The translations under genes were made by a program, and so were the position numbers. A DNA stretch of 35,598 bases from Alphaproteobacteria bacterium (GTDB taxonomy: Bacteria > Pseudomonadota > Alphaproteobacteria > Thalassobaculales > Thalassobaculaceae): contig JAJEAR010000040.1 in NCBI GenBank assembly GCA_022822665.1, forward strand, positions 1 to 35,598, read 5' to 3'. The notes beneath the pieces were generated by a model. That model was not told where the DNA came from. It did not search any database and was given only the letters and a program-made list of their open reading frames with translations. How positions within the stretch are numbered: the first letter of the stretch is position 1; each line of letters starts with the position of its first letter. This document shows positions 1 to 8,914 of this stretch, piece by piece.

Positions 1-253
1 GATGCTCGAGTACAAGGCGTACAGGGTGATCGCGGTCGATCCCCGCTACACCAGCCAGACCTGTGCAGCGTGCGGGCACGTCGACGCCCGATCGCGCAGG
101 ACACGGGACCGGTTTCACTGCGTGGCCTGTGGCCACGCCGACCTGAATGCAGCGGCGAACATCCTGGCCTCGGGGACTGGGGCTTCTGCGTGGGGAGGCG
201 GCGGGGGTGCCCGGCCTGTGAACCGCGAAAATGATCGGAGGCTGGCGGCGTGA
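1..253 (+). CDS. tnpB: TnpB (IS200/IS605 OrfB) C-terminal part, cut by window edge
   Basis: This is the last ~83 residues of a TnpB-type protein, the RNA-guided nuclease of IS200/IS605-type elements. Two CxxC pairs (CAAC and CVAC) form the OrfB zinc ribbon. They are followed by ADLNAAANI, which carries the third RuvC aspartate. The frame is open to the left edge, so the ATG at base 2 is internal and the gene surely starts outside the window. A Gly-rich, basic tail ends at the TGA at 251-253. In this family the guide (omega/re) RNA is usually encoded at the 3' end of tnpB and just beyond, so bases ~100-330 may hold it; I cannot delimit it. Whether the element is intact cannot be told here. Confidence 0.85.
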   Translation, partial: MLEYKAYRVIAVDPRYTSQTCAACGHVDARSRRTRDRFHCVACGHADLNAAANILASGTGASAWGGGGGARPVNRENDRRLAA

Positions 254-513
254 TGTCGGCACTATTCGATATAAGTCCCAACCCATACCGTACCTCAGCG
301 CGACCCAACGCCGATAGGCGTGCTTGATCCGGGTGACCTGGGCCGGAACTTCGGATCAGCGTCCGATTTCGTGCGGCTCCGATCGGTCCAGCATGCACGA
401 CGGGATGCCTGCAGACATCGCGATCGCGCACGCCGTCGATACGCCGGGTGAAATCGCGGCATTGGCAGACACGCGCGGGGCTGCGCCGTGCGCCGGACGT
501 GACCCGCTCGTCG

Positions 514-1743
514 CTACCGCTCGCGGTTGCCGGACACGAACACCGTCAGCGTCGAGCAGAGCATGATCGCGGCGATGCCGAAGAACATGAACGACGCGTC
601 GGAATTGTCCAGGATCCAGCCGAACAGCGGCGGTGCGATCACGCCGCCGATGCTGAAGCCCGAGGTTACGAACCCGAACACCGTGCCGAAGGCGCCCTCC
701 GGCGTGACGGAACGCACGATCATGTCGCGCGACGGCATGATCACGCCGTGCAGGAGGCCCTGCAGCGTCATCAGCACGAAGATCAGCACCAGGGGCAGGG
801 AGATGGCGCCGACGACGGCGATCATCGCGGCGGTACCGATGAAACAAACCGCGGCGACCAGGTTGTGCCGCCGGGTCCGGTCCGCCACGATTCCGCCGAG
901 CAGCACGCCGACGGCGCCCGCCACCAGGTAGGCCGACAGCACCAGGGTCGCGCTCTCGATCGCCGTTCCCTGCTGCTGGTTCAGTCCGACGATCAGGAAG
1001 CTGGCAATCCCGGTCGAGCCCAGCGAGAGCAGGGTGAAGAACCCGAGACAGAGCAGGATCGGAGGCGAGAACAGCAGCGAGATACCATGGGTGTGACCGC
1101 GTGACCGCTCGGCGCGCTGCCGGGCGAGGTGCGGCGCGTGACGCAGGTGCCGGGCATAGAGCATCATGACCAGCATGGTCGCGATGCCGCACGCGCCCGC
1201 GATCGCCAGTCCCGTGCGCCAGCCCACCGCGAGGTTGAGGAACACGATCACCGGACCGGCGGCCGCGAAACCGGCATAGCCTGCGAAGGTGTGCAGGCTG
1301 AATGCCCGGCCCATGCGCCGGCCCGACACCGAGGCCGAGAGGATCGCGTAGTCGGCAGGGTGATAGACACCGTTGGCGCAGCCGGCGACGAACATCAGCG
1401 CCATCAGGGTCCAGAACCCGTCGGCAAATCCCATCAGGAGAAACGCCGCGCCCTCCACGCCGAGCCCGGCGATCAGCACGGTGCGGGCGCCGATCCGGTC
1501 GACCAGGAAACCGAAGGGGACCTGGGTGAGACCCGTGGTCGCGCTGAACACCGCCACCAGCAGGCCGAGCTCCGCGTAGGAGACACCGAGGGCCTGCTTG
1601 AGCAACGGGAATAGCGGCGGCAGCAGGTAGATGTAGAAGTGGCTGAAGAAATGGGCGACACCGACCAGCGCGATTACCCTGTAATCGGAGCGGCCGTCAT
1701 CGGCGGGGCGCTCGCCGCGCGGTTGGTCAGCCGTGACGTCCAT
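514..1743 (-). CDS. MFS transporter, fosmidomycin-resistance (FSR)-like
   Basis: A 409-residue inner-membrane permease with the usual twelve hydrophobic segments of the major facilitator superfamily. The N-terminal segment with HFFSHFYIYLLPPLFPLL resembles the Fsr branch. A loop motif G-F-L-V-D-R-I-G-A-R follows the second helix, as expected for MFS motif A, and a basic cytoplasmic loop rich in R and H (near residues 200-220) separates the two halves. The ATG at 1743 is the natural start and gives the family's usual length. It is divergent from the HD-domain gene, with ~200 bases between. The substrate cannot be read from sequence; FSR relatives export small toxic compounds. Confidence 0.85.
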   Translation of the reverse strand: MDVTADQPRGERPADDGRSDYRVIALVGVAHFFSHFYIYLLPPLFPLLKQALGVSYAELGLLVAVFSATTGLTQVPFGFLVDRIGARTVLIAGLGVEGAAFLLMGFADGFWTLMALMFVAGCANGVYHPADYAILSASVSGRRMGRAFSLHTFAGYAGFAAAGPVIVFLNLAVGWRTGLAIAGACGIATMLVMMLYARHLRHAPHLARQRAERSRGHTHGISLLFSPPILLCLGFFTLLSLGSTGIASFLIVGLNQQQGTAIESATLVLSAYLVAGAVGVLLGGIVADRTRRHNLVAAVCFIGTAAMIAVVGAISLPLVLIFVLMTLQGLLHGVIMPSRDMIVRSVTPEGAFGTVFGFVTSGFSIGGVIAPPLFGWILDNSDASFMFFGIAAIMLCSTLTVFVSGNRER

Positions 1744-1842
1744 CTTCGGTCAGCCTGCCTCGGTCCTGGGAGTTTCGGGGTCCGGATGGCGCCACATTCC
1801 TCTCAACACCCGTTCGCGGTCAAGGACCGGACCGGAGTGCCG

Positions 1843-1874
1843 CGGCGGGAGACTCGCGGGTCCGCGTCCCGCCG
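1843..1874. promoter_or_regulatory. Nested GC-rich hairpin in divergent leader
   Basis: Arms CGGCGGGA (1843-1850) and TCCCGCCG (1867-1874) are perfect complements. Between them lies a second perfect stem, CGCGG-GT-CCGCG (1855-1866). Together they form one long hairpin with a four-base bulge, about 70 bases upstream of the HD-domain start and inside the divergent intergenic region. It could be an attenuator-like leader structure or an operator. There is no T-tract, so it is not a classical terminator. In DNA this GC-rich, chance stems are common. Confidence 0.3.
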
Positions 1875-1944
1875 GGTATCGTCGCGCCGGCAGGACCCGT
1901 GGCAGGAAGCCTGCAGCACGTCGTGGACACGCCGGGGGATTCGA

Positions 1945-2541
1945 ATGCCGCAGGGCCGTTCCGGTCCGCAGCCGCGGGCCTGGCAGGTGATGCTGAGCGG
2001 CAGGACGCTCGACCTGCTCCATCCGTCCCCGCTCGACATCGAAATCGAGGACATTGCCCACGGGTTGTCGCGGCTTGCCCGGTGGAACGGCCAGACCAGT
2101 GGTGACCAGGCATGGTCGGTCGCCCAGCACAGCCTGCTGGTCGAACGCCTGGCCGTCAGGCTGAAGGAGGATCTCGAGGTCCGTTGGCGGCTGGCCGCGC
2201 TGCTGCACGATGCGCCCGAGTTCGTCATCGGTGACCTGATCAGTCCGTTCAAGGCAGTGATCGGCACGGAATACCGGCAGGTCGAGGACCGGCTGCTTAC
2301 GGCCATTCACCTGCGCTTCGGTCTGCCGGCGACCCTGCCCGGCAGGGTCGTGAAGCTGATCAAGCGTTCCGACCGGATCTCCGCCGGGCTCGAGGCGGTG
2401 CAGCTTGCCGGGTTCAGCCAGAATCGGGCGCGCAGGCTGTTCGGCCAGAGCCGGGTGGGAAGCGACATCGTGCTCCGGCCCTGGTCGCCGGACGAGGCGC
2501 GGCTCCGCTTCCTCGAGCGGTTCGGCCAGCTCGCCGGGTAG
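1945..2541 (+). CDS. HD-domain phosphohydrolase (YfbR-like)
   Basis: A 198-residue HD-superfamily metal-dependent hydrolase. The metal ligands stand in the expected order: H62 (AQHSLLV), H88-D89 (ALLHDAPEF) and D143 (KRSDRIS). Length and motif spacing fit COG1896/YfbR-type 5'-nucleotidases, which act on dNMPs, but the substrate is inferred. The open frame runs upstream to 1639 and overlaps the divergent MFS gene. I chose the ATG at 1945 because the preceding ~100 codons are low-complexity, basic and unlike the family, and because GGGGGA lies a few bases before it. It converges on the next MFS gene with only 8 bases between the stops. Confidence 0.8.
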   Translation: MPQGRSGPQPRAWQVMLSGRTLDLLHPSPLDIEIEDIAHGLSRLARWNGQTSGDQAWSVAQHSLLVERLAVRLKEDLEVRWRLAALLHDAPEFVIGDLISPFKAVIGTEYRQVEDRLLTAIHLRFGLPATLPGRVVKLIKRSDRISAGLEAVQLAGFSQNRARRLFGQSRVGSDIVLRPWSPDEARLRFLERFGQLAG

Positions 2542-2549
2542 TCCGGGTC

Positions 2550-3980
2550 TCACGCCGGGGCCAGTTGCGCGACCGGTCTTTCGCGGATCGGCCAGTGAAC
2601 GAGTGCCGATGCGACGCCGAGACCGATCGAGATCCACCAGACGATGTCGTAGGACCCGAAGGTGTCGTAGGCGTAGCCGCCGAACCACGCTCCGAGGAAA
2701 CCGCCGATCTGGTGGCTGAAGAAGACGATGCCGAACAGCATCCCCATGTAGCGTGGCCCGTAGATGTGGGCCACCAGGCCCGACGTGAGCGGCACGGTGC
2801 TGAGCCACAGGAAACCCATCAGCACCGCGAAGACGTACACCATCATCTCGCTTGGCGGCAGCAGCACGAAACCGGCCATCACAATCGCGCGCCCGAAATA
2901 CAGCGAGCTCAGCAGGTACTTCTTCGAATACCGTCCACCGGCCACGCCGGCGAGGTAGGAGCCGATCACGTTGCACAGCCCCACCAGGCCGATGGCCCAG
3001 GCCCCGGTTTGTGCCGCGAGCCCGAGATCGACCACGTAGGAGGGCAGGTGGGTGGCGATGTAGGCGACGTGGAACCCGCAGACGAAGAAGCCCAGCACCA
3101 GGAACCAGAAGCTCGGGTGGCGCAGGGCTTCCGACAACGCCTGGCGCATGGTCTGGGAGCGCAGCGCGTCCGACTGCGGGACCGGGCGGGCCTTCAGGAA
3201 CACCAGGCCCATCGGTATCATCAACAGGGCGGTCGCGGCGAGGATCAGCAGCGCACCGCTCCAGCCGAACCCGTCCAGCAGCTGCTGTGCCATGGGAACG
3301 ATCATGAACTGCCCGAGCGAGCCCGCGGCACCGACGATCCCGAGCGCCCAGGACCGGCGCTCCGCCGGGAACAGCTGTGCGACCGCGCCGAAGATGATGC
3401 CGAACGACGTGCCGGACAGACCGACCGCGACCAGGAATCCGGCGCTGAAGTACAGCATCGCCGGCCCGGTCGACATCGCCATCAGCACCAGGCCGGCAAC
3501 GTAGAACACGGCGCCGATCATGATTGCCTTGAACGGCCCGTACCGGTCGGCGAAGGCGCCGAAGAACGGCTGGGTCGCGCCCCAGACCAGGTTTTGCAGG
3601 GCCATCGACAGGGCAAAGACCTCGCGGCCGACGCCGAAGTCGAGAGAGATCGGGCCGAGGAAGAGGCCGAAGCCGGCGCGGGTACCGAAGGAGATGGCGG
3701 CGATCAGACCGCCGAGCAGCAGGGCGACGTAGGCGAGCCTCGACGTCGTGATCAGGCCGGCTGTCCGGTGCGGCGGCACGGATGCCTGGAAGACCCGGGC
3801 GTATTTCCAGCGCCCCGCCGTCTCGTCGAAGGTGGCGCCGACGATCCGCAGTGCCGTCGCTTCCCCGCGTCCGAGCATCCCGGAAGCCTCGGCTTCCATC
3901 GGCGCGAAGACCGTCCCGCGGGACAGGGTTTCCCACTGTCCTCCGGCCCTGCGCTGGAGGAAGTACTGCTCATGGGTCAT
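2550..3980 (-). CDS. MFS transporter with N-terminal soluble extension
   Basis: A 476-residue MFS permease, probably of the monocarboxylate/oxalate-antiporter-like branch, with twelve membrane segments starting near residue 81. Residues 1-72 are unusual. They form a soluble, hydrophilic stretch (EQYFLQRRAGGQWETLSRG..., later GRWKYARVF) unlike the rest of the permease. It may be a small cytoplasmic domain fused in front of the transporter. The ATG at 3980 starts with this domain; a later start would remove it, but the frame is well formed there. The gene lies 109 bases downstream of the alpha/beta hydrolase on the same strand, so it may carry the substrate or product of that pair. Substrate unknown. 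Confidence 0.85.
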   Translation of the reverse strand: MTHEQYFLQRRAGGQWETLSRGTVFAPMEAEASGMLGRGEATALRIVGATFDETAGRWKYARVFQASVPPHRTAGLITTSRLAYVALLLGGLIAAISFGTRAGFGLFLGPISLDFGVGREVFALSMALQNLVWGATQPFFGAFADRYGPFKAIMIGAVFYVAGLVLMAMSTGPAMLYFSAGFLVAVGLSGTSFGIIFGAVAQLFPAERRSWALGIVGAAGSLGQFMIVPMAQQLLDGFGWSGALLILAATALLMIPMGLVFLKARPVPQSDALRSQTMRQALSEALRHPSFWFLVLGFFVCGFHVAYIATHLPSYVVDLGLAAQTGAWAIGLVGLCNVIGSYLAGVAGGRYSKKYLLSSLYFGRAIVMAGFVLLPPSEMMVYVFAVLMGFLWLSTVPLTSGLVAHIYGPRYMGMLFGIVFFSHQIGGFLGAWFGGYAYDTFGSYDIVWWISIGLGVASALVHWPIRERPVAQLAPA

Positions 3981-4089
3981 GCGGGATGGCCTTCATCGGA
4001 TCCGGTTGGCGCACTTTCCGCGCCGGCCGGGAAGGACGCAAGTCCGCCGGCAAGCACGGCAGCCGTGCCCGATTCGCACGAAACCGGCG

Positions 4090-4953
4090 TCACCGGGCAC
4101 CGCCGGACATGGTCACCAGCAACTGCGCGTAGTCCGCTGCCGCCTCGTACTGCGTCCAGTGCCCGATCCCGTCGAGTACCTCGACGTTGGTATCGGGACG
4201 CGTCTCGCGCAGCAGCGCGATCCGCTGGTCCAGGCCGCCGCCGGCCAGCGTCCTGTCCCTGCTGCCCCAGACCGCGTTGACCGGAGCCAGGAGGCCGCCG
4301 AGGGCGTCGAGCAGACGGGTCGTGTTCGACAACGGGCGCGACACGGTGCGCGCACGCAGCGAATTCGTGATCTGGATGTGGATCGCCAGCTCGTCGACGA
4401 ATGCCGGGTCGGCGATCATCAGCCATTCCATGTTGGTGCGCGCGGCCGCGCGCAGTTCGTCGGCTTCCATGCCCGGGTGGATGCGCACGAGGCTGCCCGG
4501 TTCGCGCGGGCGCGGGCCGAAGCCGGCCGCGCCGACCATGTTGAAACTCAGGACCCGGCCGTCAAGTTGCTCGGCGACCACGGCGCCGATCACGGCGCCG
4601 AACGAGAACCCCGCAAGATGGAACGCCGCACCGGGGACGAGCCGCGCGATCCCGTGGGCGACGATCTCGGCGAGACCCTCGGCAGTGTAGGGCGGACCCG
4701 GGTCGTCGCTGTCGCCCAGGCCCGGCAGGTCGGCCGCGAGCACCCTGTACCCGGCCGCGATCAGCGGTTCGATTGTCCGGCACCAGTGGTTCCACGAGCC
4801 GTGGCCGCCGTGAAGCAGGACCATGGGGACCCCGTCGCCCCAGTCGTGCCAGACCATCGCACCCCCGCCGCCCGGGGTGTGGTGGACCCGGGCCCGTCCC
4901 GCGAGGTCGGCGAGCCAGCCTGCCGGGTCGCCGGGCGCGGCACTCCCGTCCAT
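4090..4953 (-). CDS. Alpha/beta-fold hydrolase
   Basis: A 287-residue cytoplasmic serine hydrolase. The oxyanion-hole motif HGG is at residues 49-51. The nucleophile elbow GFSFG places Ser117, the acid is probably Asp233 (WGSRD) and the base His265 (GIGHW). A D-L-P-G-L-G-D-S-D strand-turn motif after HGG is typical of esterases and C-C bond hydrolases of the family. Its start overlaps the stop of the upstream SDR gene as TGATG, so the two are translationally coupled and probably act on one substrate. The exact ester or ring-cleavage product cannot be named. Confidence 0.85.
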   Translation of the reverse strand: MDGSAAPGDPAGWLADLAGRARVHHTPGGGGAMVWHDWGDGVPMVLLHGGHGSWNHWCRTIEPLIAAGYRVLAADLPGLGDSDDPGPPYTAEGLAEIVAHGIARLVPGAAFHLAGFSFGAVIGAVVAEQLDGRVLSFNMVGAAGFGPRPREPGSLVRIHPGMEADELRAAARTNMEWLMIADPAFVDELAIHIQITNSLRARTVSRPLSNTTRLLDALGGLLAPVNAVWGSRDRTLAGGGLDQRIALLRETRPDTNVEVLDGIGHWTQYEAAADYAQLLVTMSGGAR

Positions 4954-5705
4954 CAGACCTCGCCCGGCTGCAGTGTGCGCCTGTGGGTCGGGCTGATGAT
5001 CACCTCGTTCAGGATCACGCGCGCCGGCAGTTTCAGCATGAAGACGACGATGTCGCCCATGTCCTCGGGCTGGATCAGCCGGGCGCGGTCCTCGGCCGGG
5101 ACCTGCACCGGCCGCAAGTCCAGGATCGGTGTCTCGACCTCGCCGGGGCAGAGTGCGCAGGCCCGGATGCCCTGGTTGCCGTACTCGTCGTTGATCATCT
5201 GGCTCAAGGCCATGACGGCGTGTTTCGAGGCCCCGTAGGCGACGCCGGCCCGGAGCGAGTAGTTGATGCCCGCCTTTGACGAGGTGGTGATGATGGTACC
5301 CTCGCCGCGCGGCGCCATTACCCTCAGCGCCGCCTCGGCGCAGTTGTAGGCGCCCTTCACGTTGACGTCGATCACCTGGTCCCAGCCGTCGAGGGCGCCG
5401 CCCTTCCAGTAGCGGTCGGTCACGTTGATGCCGTGGTTGTTGACCAGCAGGTCGAGCCGGCCGTGCCGTTCGGCGATGCCGCGTGCCATTGCCCGCATGG
5501 CCTCGCGATCGGTGGCGTCACCGGCGGCGACCTCGGCGGTTCCGCCGTCCGCCCGGACCCGTTCGGCCACCTGTTCGAGCGGGGCGTCCCTGCGGCCGGT
5601 CAGCACCACGGTCACACCCTCCGCCGCCAGTGCCTGTGCGGCCCCGGCGCCGATACCGGTGCCAGCACCGGTGATCCAGGCCACCATTCCCTCGATCGAT
5701 CTCAT
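4953..5705 (-). CDS. Short-chain dehydrogenase/reductase (SDR)
   Basis: A 250-residue classical SDR with a Rossmann fold binding NAD(P). The cofactor motif TGAGTGIG is at residues 12-19, NNHG at 89-92 stands for NNAG, and the catalytic set is Ser142/143, Tyr157 and Lys161 (YGASK). I start at the ATG at 5705, which has GAGGGG upstream at good spacing; a TTG at 5714 in the same frame is a weaker choice. The stop overlaps the start of the alpha/beta hydrolase. It probably oxidises or reduces a small alcohol or ketone in the same pathway; substrate unknown. Confidence 0.88.
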   Translation of the reverse strand: MRSIEGMVAWITGAGTGIGAGAAQALAAEGVTVVLTGRRDAPLEQVAERVRADGGTAEVAAGDATDREAMRAMARGIAERHGRLDLLVNNHGINVTDRYWKGGALDGWDQVIDVNVKGAYNCAEAALRVMAPRGEGTIITTSSKAGINYSLRAGVAYGASKHAVMALSQMINDEYGNQGIRACALCPGEVETPILDLRPVQVPAEDRARLIQPEDMGDIVVFMLKLPARVILNEVIISPTHRRTLQPGEV

Positions 5706-5784
5706 GCCCACCAAGCCCCTCGTCCATGCAACACTGTGCCCCGACCGTCCGCCGCGGCGGCGCCACTATACCGGAACCTGCCAC

Positions 5785-6693
5785 GTGAAAGTCCATGGCC
5801 GAACCCGGCTGATCACGTCCTGGAACGGCCTGTCGGGAAATGCCCGCGGCTCGGTCTGGCTGCTGGTCGCGGGGCTGCTGGCCACCCTGATGATCACCGG
5901 CATCAAGGATGTCGGCCAGCGTCTGCCGGTAATCGAGATCCTGTTTTGCCGCCAGTTGCTGGTGTTCCTGATGCTCACACCGGCATTGCTGCACGGATTC
6001 CCGGGCGTGCTGCGGACCAGGCGGGCGCCGCTGCATCTCTCACGCTGCGCGGTCTCGATCGTCGCCATGCTGACGGGATTTACCGCGGTGGTGCACCTGC
6101 CGCTCGCCGAGGTAACCGCGATCAGCTTCTCGCGCGCGTTCTTCGCAACACTGCTCGCGATCCTGGTCCTGCGCGAGGTCGTGGGCATCCGCCGCTGGAG
6201 CGCCACCATCGTCGGCTTCATCGGGGTCCTGGTTGTCGTGCGCCCGGGGGCCGAGGGGATCAACATCTACGCGGTGTTCGCCGTCATCTCGGCGGCACTG
6301 GTCGCGGGCAATGTGATCATGACGAAACGGCTGGCCGAGACCGAGGGGACGACGACCATCATGGTCTACCACGCGGGTGTGCTGGCGGCCGCCTACGCGG
6401 TACCGGCGTGGTGGCTGTGGGTGCAGCCGACCTGGGTCGAACTCGGGTTGATCGTGGTGATCGCGGTACTGATGTCGGCGGTGCAGGTCTGCATGATCCG
6501 CGGCTACCGCGAGGCGGAGGCGTCGGCCGCGCAGCCGCTCGAGTATGTCCGGCTGATCTATGCGGCGATGATCGGCTACCTGATTTTCGCCGAGGTGCCC
6601 ACGCTGTGGACCTGGGCCGGGGCGGCGCTGATCATCGCGAGCGCGCTCTACACGATGCACCGCAACACCGTGCGGTCGCGGGGTGCGAATTGA
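5785..6693 (+). CDS. EamA/DMT-family transporter
   Basis: A 302-residue integral membrane protein with about ten hydrophobic segments arranged as two EamA repeats, the standard length for the drug/metabolite transporter superfamily. Motifs such as LPLAEVTAISFSRAFFATLLA and a second-half equivalent near AAQPLEYVRLIYAAMIGYLIF mark the repeats. No ATG fits the N-terminus; I chose the GTG at 5785, which gives a short basic cytoplasmic tail before the first helix. It is divergent from the SDR gene with a ~79-base spacer. The direction and substrate of transport cannot be read from sequence. Confidence 0.82.
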   Translation: MKVHGRTRLITSWNGLSGNARGSVWLLVAGLLATLMITGIKDVGQRLPVIEILFCRQLLVFLMLTPALLHGFPGVLRTRRAPLHLSRCAVSIVAMLTGFTAVVHLPLAEVTAISFSRAFFATLLAILVLREVVGIRRWSATIVGFIGVLVVVRPGAEGINIYAVFAVISAALVAGNVIMTKRLAETEGTTTIMVYHAGVLAAAYAVPAWWLWVQPTWVELGLIVVIAVLMSAVQVCMIRGYREAEASAAQPLEYVRLIYAAMIGYLIFAEVPTLWTWAGAALIIASALYTMHRNTVRSRGAN

Positions 6694-6754
6694 CGCCGGG
6701 CCGGCCGCTTTCCACAATGCACCCGCCGTGCCGGAACCAGCGGAGGACGAGGCC

Positions 6755-7600
6755 GTGAAGATCGGTGTCATGATGTTTGCAACCGACTATTCCATCGCGC
6801 CGCACGAACTTGCGGTTGCGGTGGAGGAACGCGGGCTCGACTCGCTGTGGTTCCCTGAGCACTCGCACATCCCGTTGCCACGGGTCTCGCCGTGGCCGGG
6901 CGGCGGCGAACTGCCGAAGATGTACTACGACGTGATGGACCCGTTCGTCGCGCTCGCATCCGCCGCGTCGGTGACCAGCCGGATCGGGCTTGCCACGGGC
7001 ATCTGCCTTGTCGTGCAGCGCGACCCGATCCAGCTTGCCAAGGAGATCGCCACGCTCGACCGGATCTCGGGCGGGCGGTTCCTGTTCGGGGTCGGCGCCG
7101 GCTGGAACGCCGAGGAAATGGCCGATCACGGAACCACTGATTTCCGGGGCCGGTTCAGGCTGATGGCCGAACGAATCGATGCCATGAAGACCATCTGGAC
7201 CAGCACCCGGCCGGAGCATCACGGCGAGTACGTCGACTTCGGCCCGATGATGACCTGGCCGAAACCGGTGCAAGCGCCGCACCCGCCGGTGATCGTCGGC
7301 GGCGGGTTTCCGCACGCGGCGCGCCGGGCGATCGCGTTTGGCGACGGCTGGATGCCGATCGGCGGCCGGCTCGACGTGATCGATCTGATGCCGCGGTTCC
7401 GGCAGATGGTTGCCGAGGCCGGCCGGGAACCCGACGACATGCCGGTCACCTCGTTCAGTGCGCCGGCCGACGCGGAGACCCTGGCCCGCAGCCGGGACGC
7501 GGGGATCGACCGGGCTGTCCTTTCCCTGCCGCCGGAGCCGGCCGACACCGTGCTGCCGCTGCTCGACGACTACGCGCGGCTCGCCGCGGGGGTTGCGTGA
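6755..7600 (+). CDS. LLM-class (luciferase-like) flavin/F420 oxidoreductase
   Basis: A 281-residue TIM-barrel protein of the luciferase-like monooxygenase family. Family signatures include the N-terminal strand KIGVMMFATDYS, ERGLDSLWFPEH, the RIGLATGICLV strand and GRFLFGVGAGWNAEE. These resemble the F420-dependent subgroup (TIGR03619-like), but the cofactor (F420 or FMN) is not provable here. The GTG at 6755 is preceded by GGAGGA (6742-6747) at ideal spacing, so the upstream in-frame ATG at 6683, which overlaps the transporter gene, is rejected. It lies on the same strand as the transporter, 61 bases downstream. Confidence 0.85.
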   Translation: MKIGVMMFATDYSIAPHELAVAVEERGLDSLWFPEHSHIPLPRVSPWPGGGELPKMYYDVMDPFVALASAASVTSRIGLATGICLVVQRDPIQLAKEIATLDRISGGRFLFGVGAGWNAEEMADHGTTDFRGRFRLMAERIDAMKTIWTSTRPEHHGEYVDFGPMMTWPKPVQAPHPPVIVGGGFPHAARRAIAFGDGWMPIGGRLDVIDLMPRFRQMVAEAGREPDDMPVTSFSAPADAETLARSRDAGIDRAVLSLPPEPADTVLPLLDDYARLAAGVA

Positions 7601-7674
7601 TTGCGCTCTCGACAATTCCGCTCCGGGCCGCCACCCTCGTGCGGATCGATACCGGGATGTGAAGGAGCAGGGAC

Positions 7675-8151
7675 ATGGCAAGGGCGATGTTTGGCGCCGG
7701 GTGCTTCTGGGGGATCGAGGAGGCATTTCGTGCCGTGCCGGGAGTTGCCGACGTCGCGGTTGGCTACAGCGGCGGCACGGTTGACAACCCCGACTACGAG
7801 GCGGTGTGCACCGGCCGGACCGGGCATGCAGAGGTGGTCGAGGTCATCTATGACGAGGCGGCGGTCTCCTATGAGGACCTGCTCGACACCTTCTGGGGAT
7901 GTCACGATCCAACCCAGCTCGACCGCCAGGGTCCCGACATCGGGACCCAGTACAGGAGCGCGATCTTCCCCGTTGACGATGTCCAGGAGCAGGCGGCCCG
8001 GACCTCGCTTGCCAGGGAAGATGAAAGCGGCCGGCATCGGCGCCCGATCGTGACCCGGATCGAGCCCGCCGGTCGGTTCTGGCGCGCCGAGGAGTACCAC
8101 CAGCAGTTCATCGCCAAGCGTCGTTCCGGGTTCCGCCGCCTGTTCGGGTAG
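7675..8151 (+). CDS. msrA: Peptide-methionine (S)-S-oxide reductase MsrA
   Basis: A 158-residue MsrA, which repairs S-epimers of methionine sulfoxide in proteins. The catalytic motif GCFWG holds Cys10 close to the N-terminus, followed by VGYSGG and TGHAEVVEV, whose glutamate is in the active site. [23 protein letters not shown] is the expected central signature. No resolving cysteine is visible at the C-terminus. An AAGGAG ribosome site precedes the ATG. The 130-base gap before trpG separates it from that operon. Confidence 0.95.
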   Translation: MARAMFGAGCFWGIEEAFRAVPGVADVAVGYSGGTVDNPDYEAVCTGRTGHAEVVEVIYDEAAVSYEDLLDTFWGCHDPTQLDRQGPDIGTQYRSAIFPVDDVQEQAARTSLAREDESGRHRRPIVTRIEPAGRFWRAEEYHQQFIAKRRSGFRRLFG

Positions 8152-8200
8152 GTACACGCCCGGGCGGTGCGCATGCGCGCCGCACCCCGGGGCGCGTTAC

Positions 8201-8229
8201 TTCCGAAGTCCGCGACGCGTTGGTATAAG
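8201..8229 (+). promoter_or_regulatory. Possible sigma70 promoter for trpGDC-moaC-moeA
   Basis: TTCCGA (8201-8206), a 17-base spacer and TATAAG (8224-8229) lie 52 bases upstream of the trpG start. Only the spacing and partial consensus support this. I see no leader peptide rich in Trp codons, so attenuation of the E. coli type is not indicated. Confidence 0.35.
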
Positions 8230-8281
8230 GCGCGGCGGTATCCTCCCGCACCCGGCGCGAGGGCGGCAAAGGTAAGGCGCC

Positions 8282-8914
8282 ATGTTCCTGCTCGTCGACA
8301 ACTATGACAGCTTCACCTTCAACCTGTGGCATTTCCTCGGTGAACTGGGAGCAGGGGTGGAGGTACGGCGCAACGACCACATCAGCGTCGACGAGGCACT
8401 GGCAATGCAGCCCCGGGGCATCGTCATTTCGCCCGGTCCCTGCGATCCGGACCGTGCCGGCATCTGCCTCGAACTGGTGCGGCGCGCTCCGCCCGACCTG
8501 CCGATCCTCGGGGTCTGCCTTGGCCATCAGTGCATCGGTCAGGCCTATGGTGCCGAGATCGTTCGCGCTCCGGAGCCGATGCACGGCAAGATGAGCCCGG
8601 TGCTGCACCGCCAGGAAGGGGTGTTCGCCGGTCTGCCCGACGGTTTCCTCGCGACCAGGTACCACTCGCTCATCGTGCGCAATGAGGATCTGCCGGCGTC
8701 GCTCGGCGTCACGGCGCGGACCGCGGACGGACTGATCATGGGCCTGCAGCACGTCTCCCGGCCGGTTTTCGGGGTTCAGTTCCACCCCGAGAGCGTGGCG
8801 TCCGATCACGGCTACCGGCTGCTTGCCAACTTCATGCGCCGCGCCGGCGTCGAACCGGCGGACGACACCGAGATCGAACGGCTGCAGTACGCACTCGGGA
8901 GCACGGCGGCATGA
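8282..8914 (+). CDS. trpG: Anthranilate synthase glutamine amidotransferase (component II)
   Basis: A 210-residue class-I glutamine amidotransferase that feeds ammonia to anthranilate synthase (and perhaps aminodeoxychorismate synthase, since PabA and TrpG are indistinguishable by sequence alone). The catalytic triad is visible: Cys79 in GVCLGHQ, and His168 and Glu170 in FHPES. The N-terminal [11 protein letters not shown] and the glutamine-binding SPGPCDP motifs are standard. The stop overlaps the trpD start as ATGA. No trpE lies in the window, so the large subunit is encoded elsewhere. Confidence 0.93.
   Translation: MFLLVDNYDSFTFNLWHFLGELGAGVEVRRNDHISVDEALAMQPRGIVISPGPCDPDRAGICLELVRRAPPDLPILGVCLGHQCIGQAYGAEIVRAPEPMHGKMSPVLHRQEGVFAGLPDGFLATRYHSLIVRNEDLPASLGVTARTADGLIMGLQHVSRPVFGVQFHPESVASDHGYRLLANFMRRAGVEPADDTEIERLQYALGSTAA

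Noticed and set aside
1931..1956. tRNA T-loop-like GATTCGAAT
   Set aside because: Flanking bases do not form a T-stem and no acceptor or anticodon arm fits; it lies at the HD gene start.
1750..3936. Very long minus-strand open frame (over 700 codons) spanning the HD gene and the second MFS gene
   Set aside because: Arg/Pro/Gly-rich translation with no domain, running antisense or out of frame to two clear genes; a high-GC shadow.
8152..8281. Possible trp attenuator in the trpG leader
   Set aside because: No short frame with consecutive Trp codons and no alternating hairpins with a T-run.
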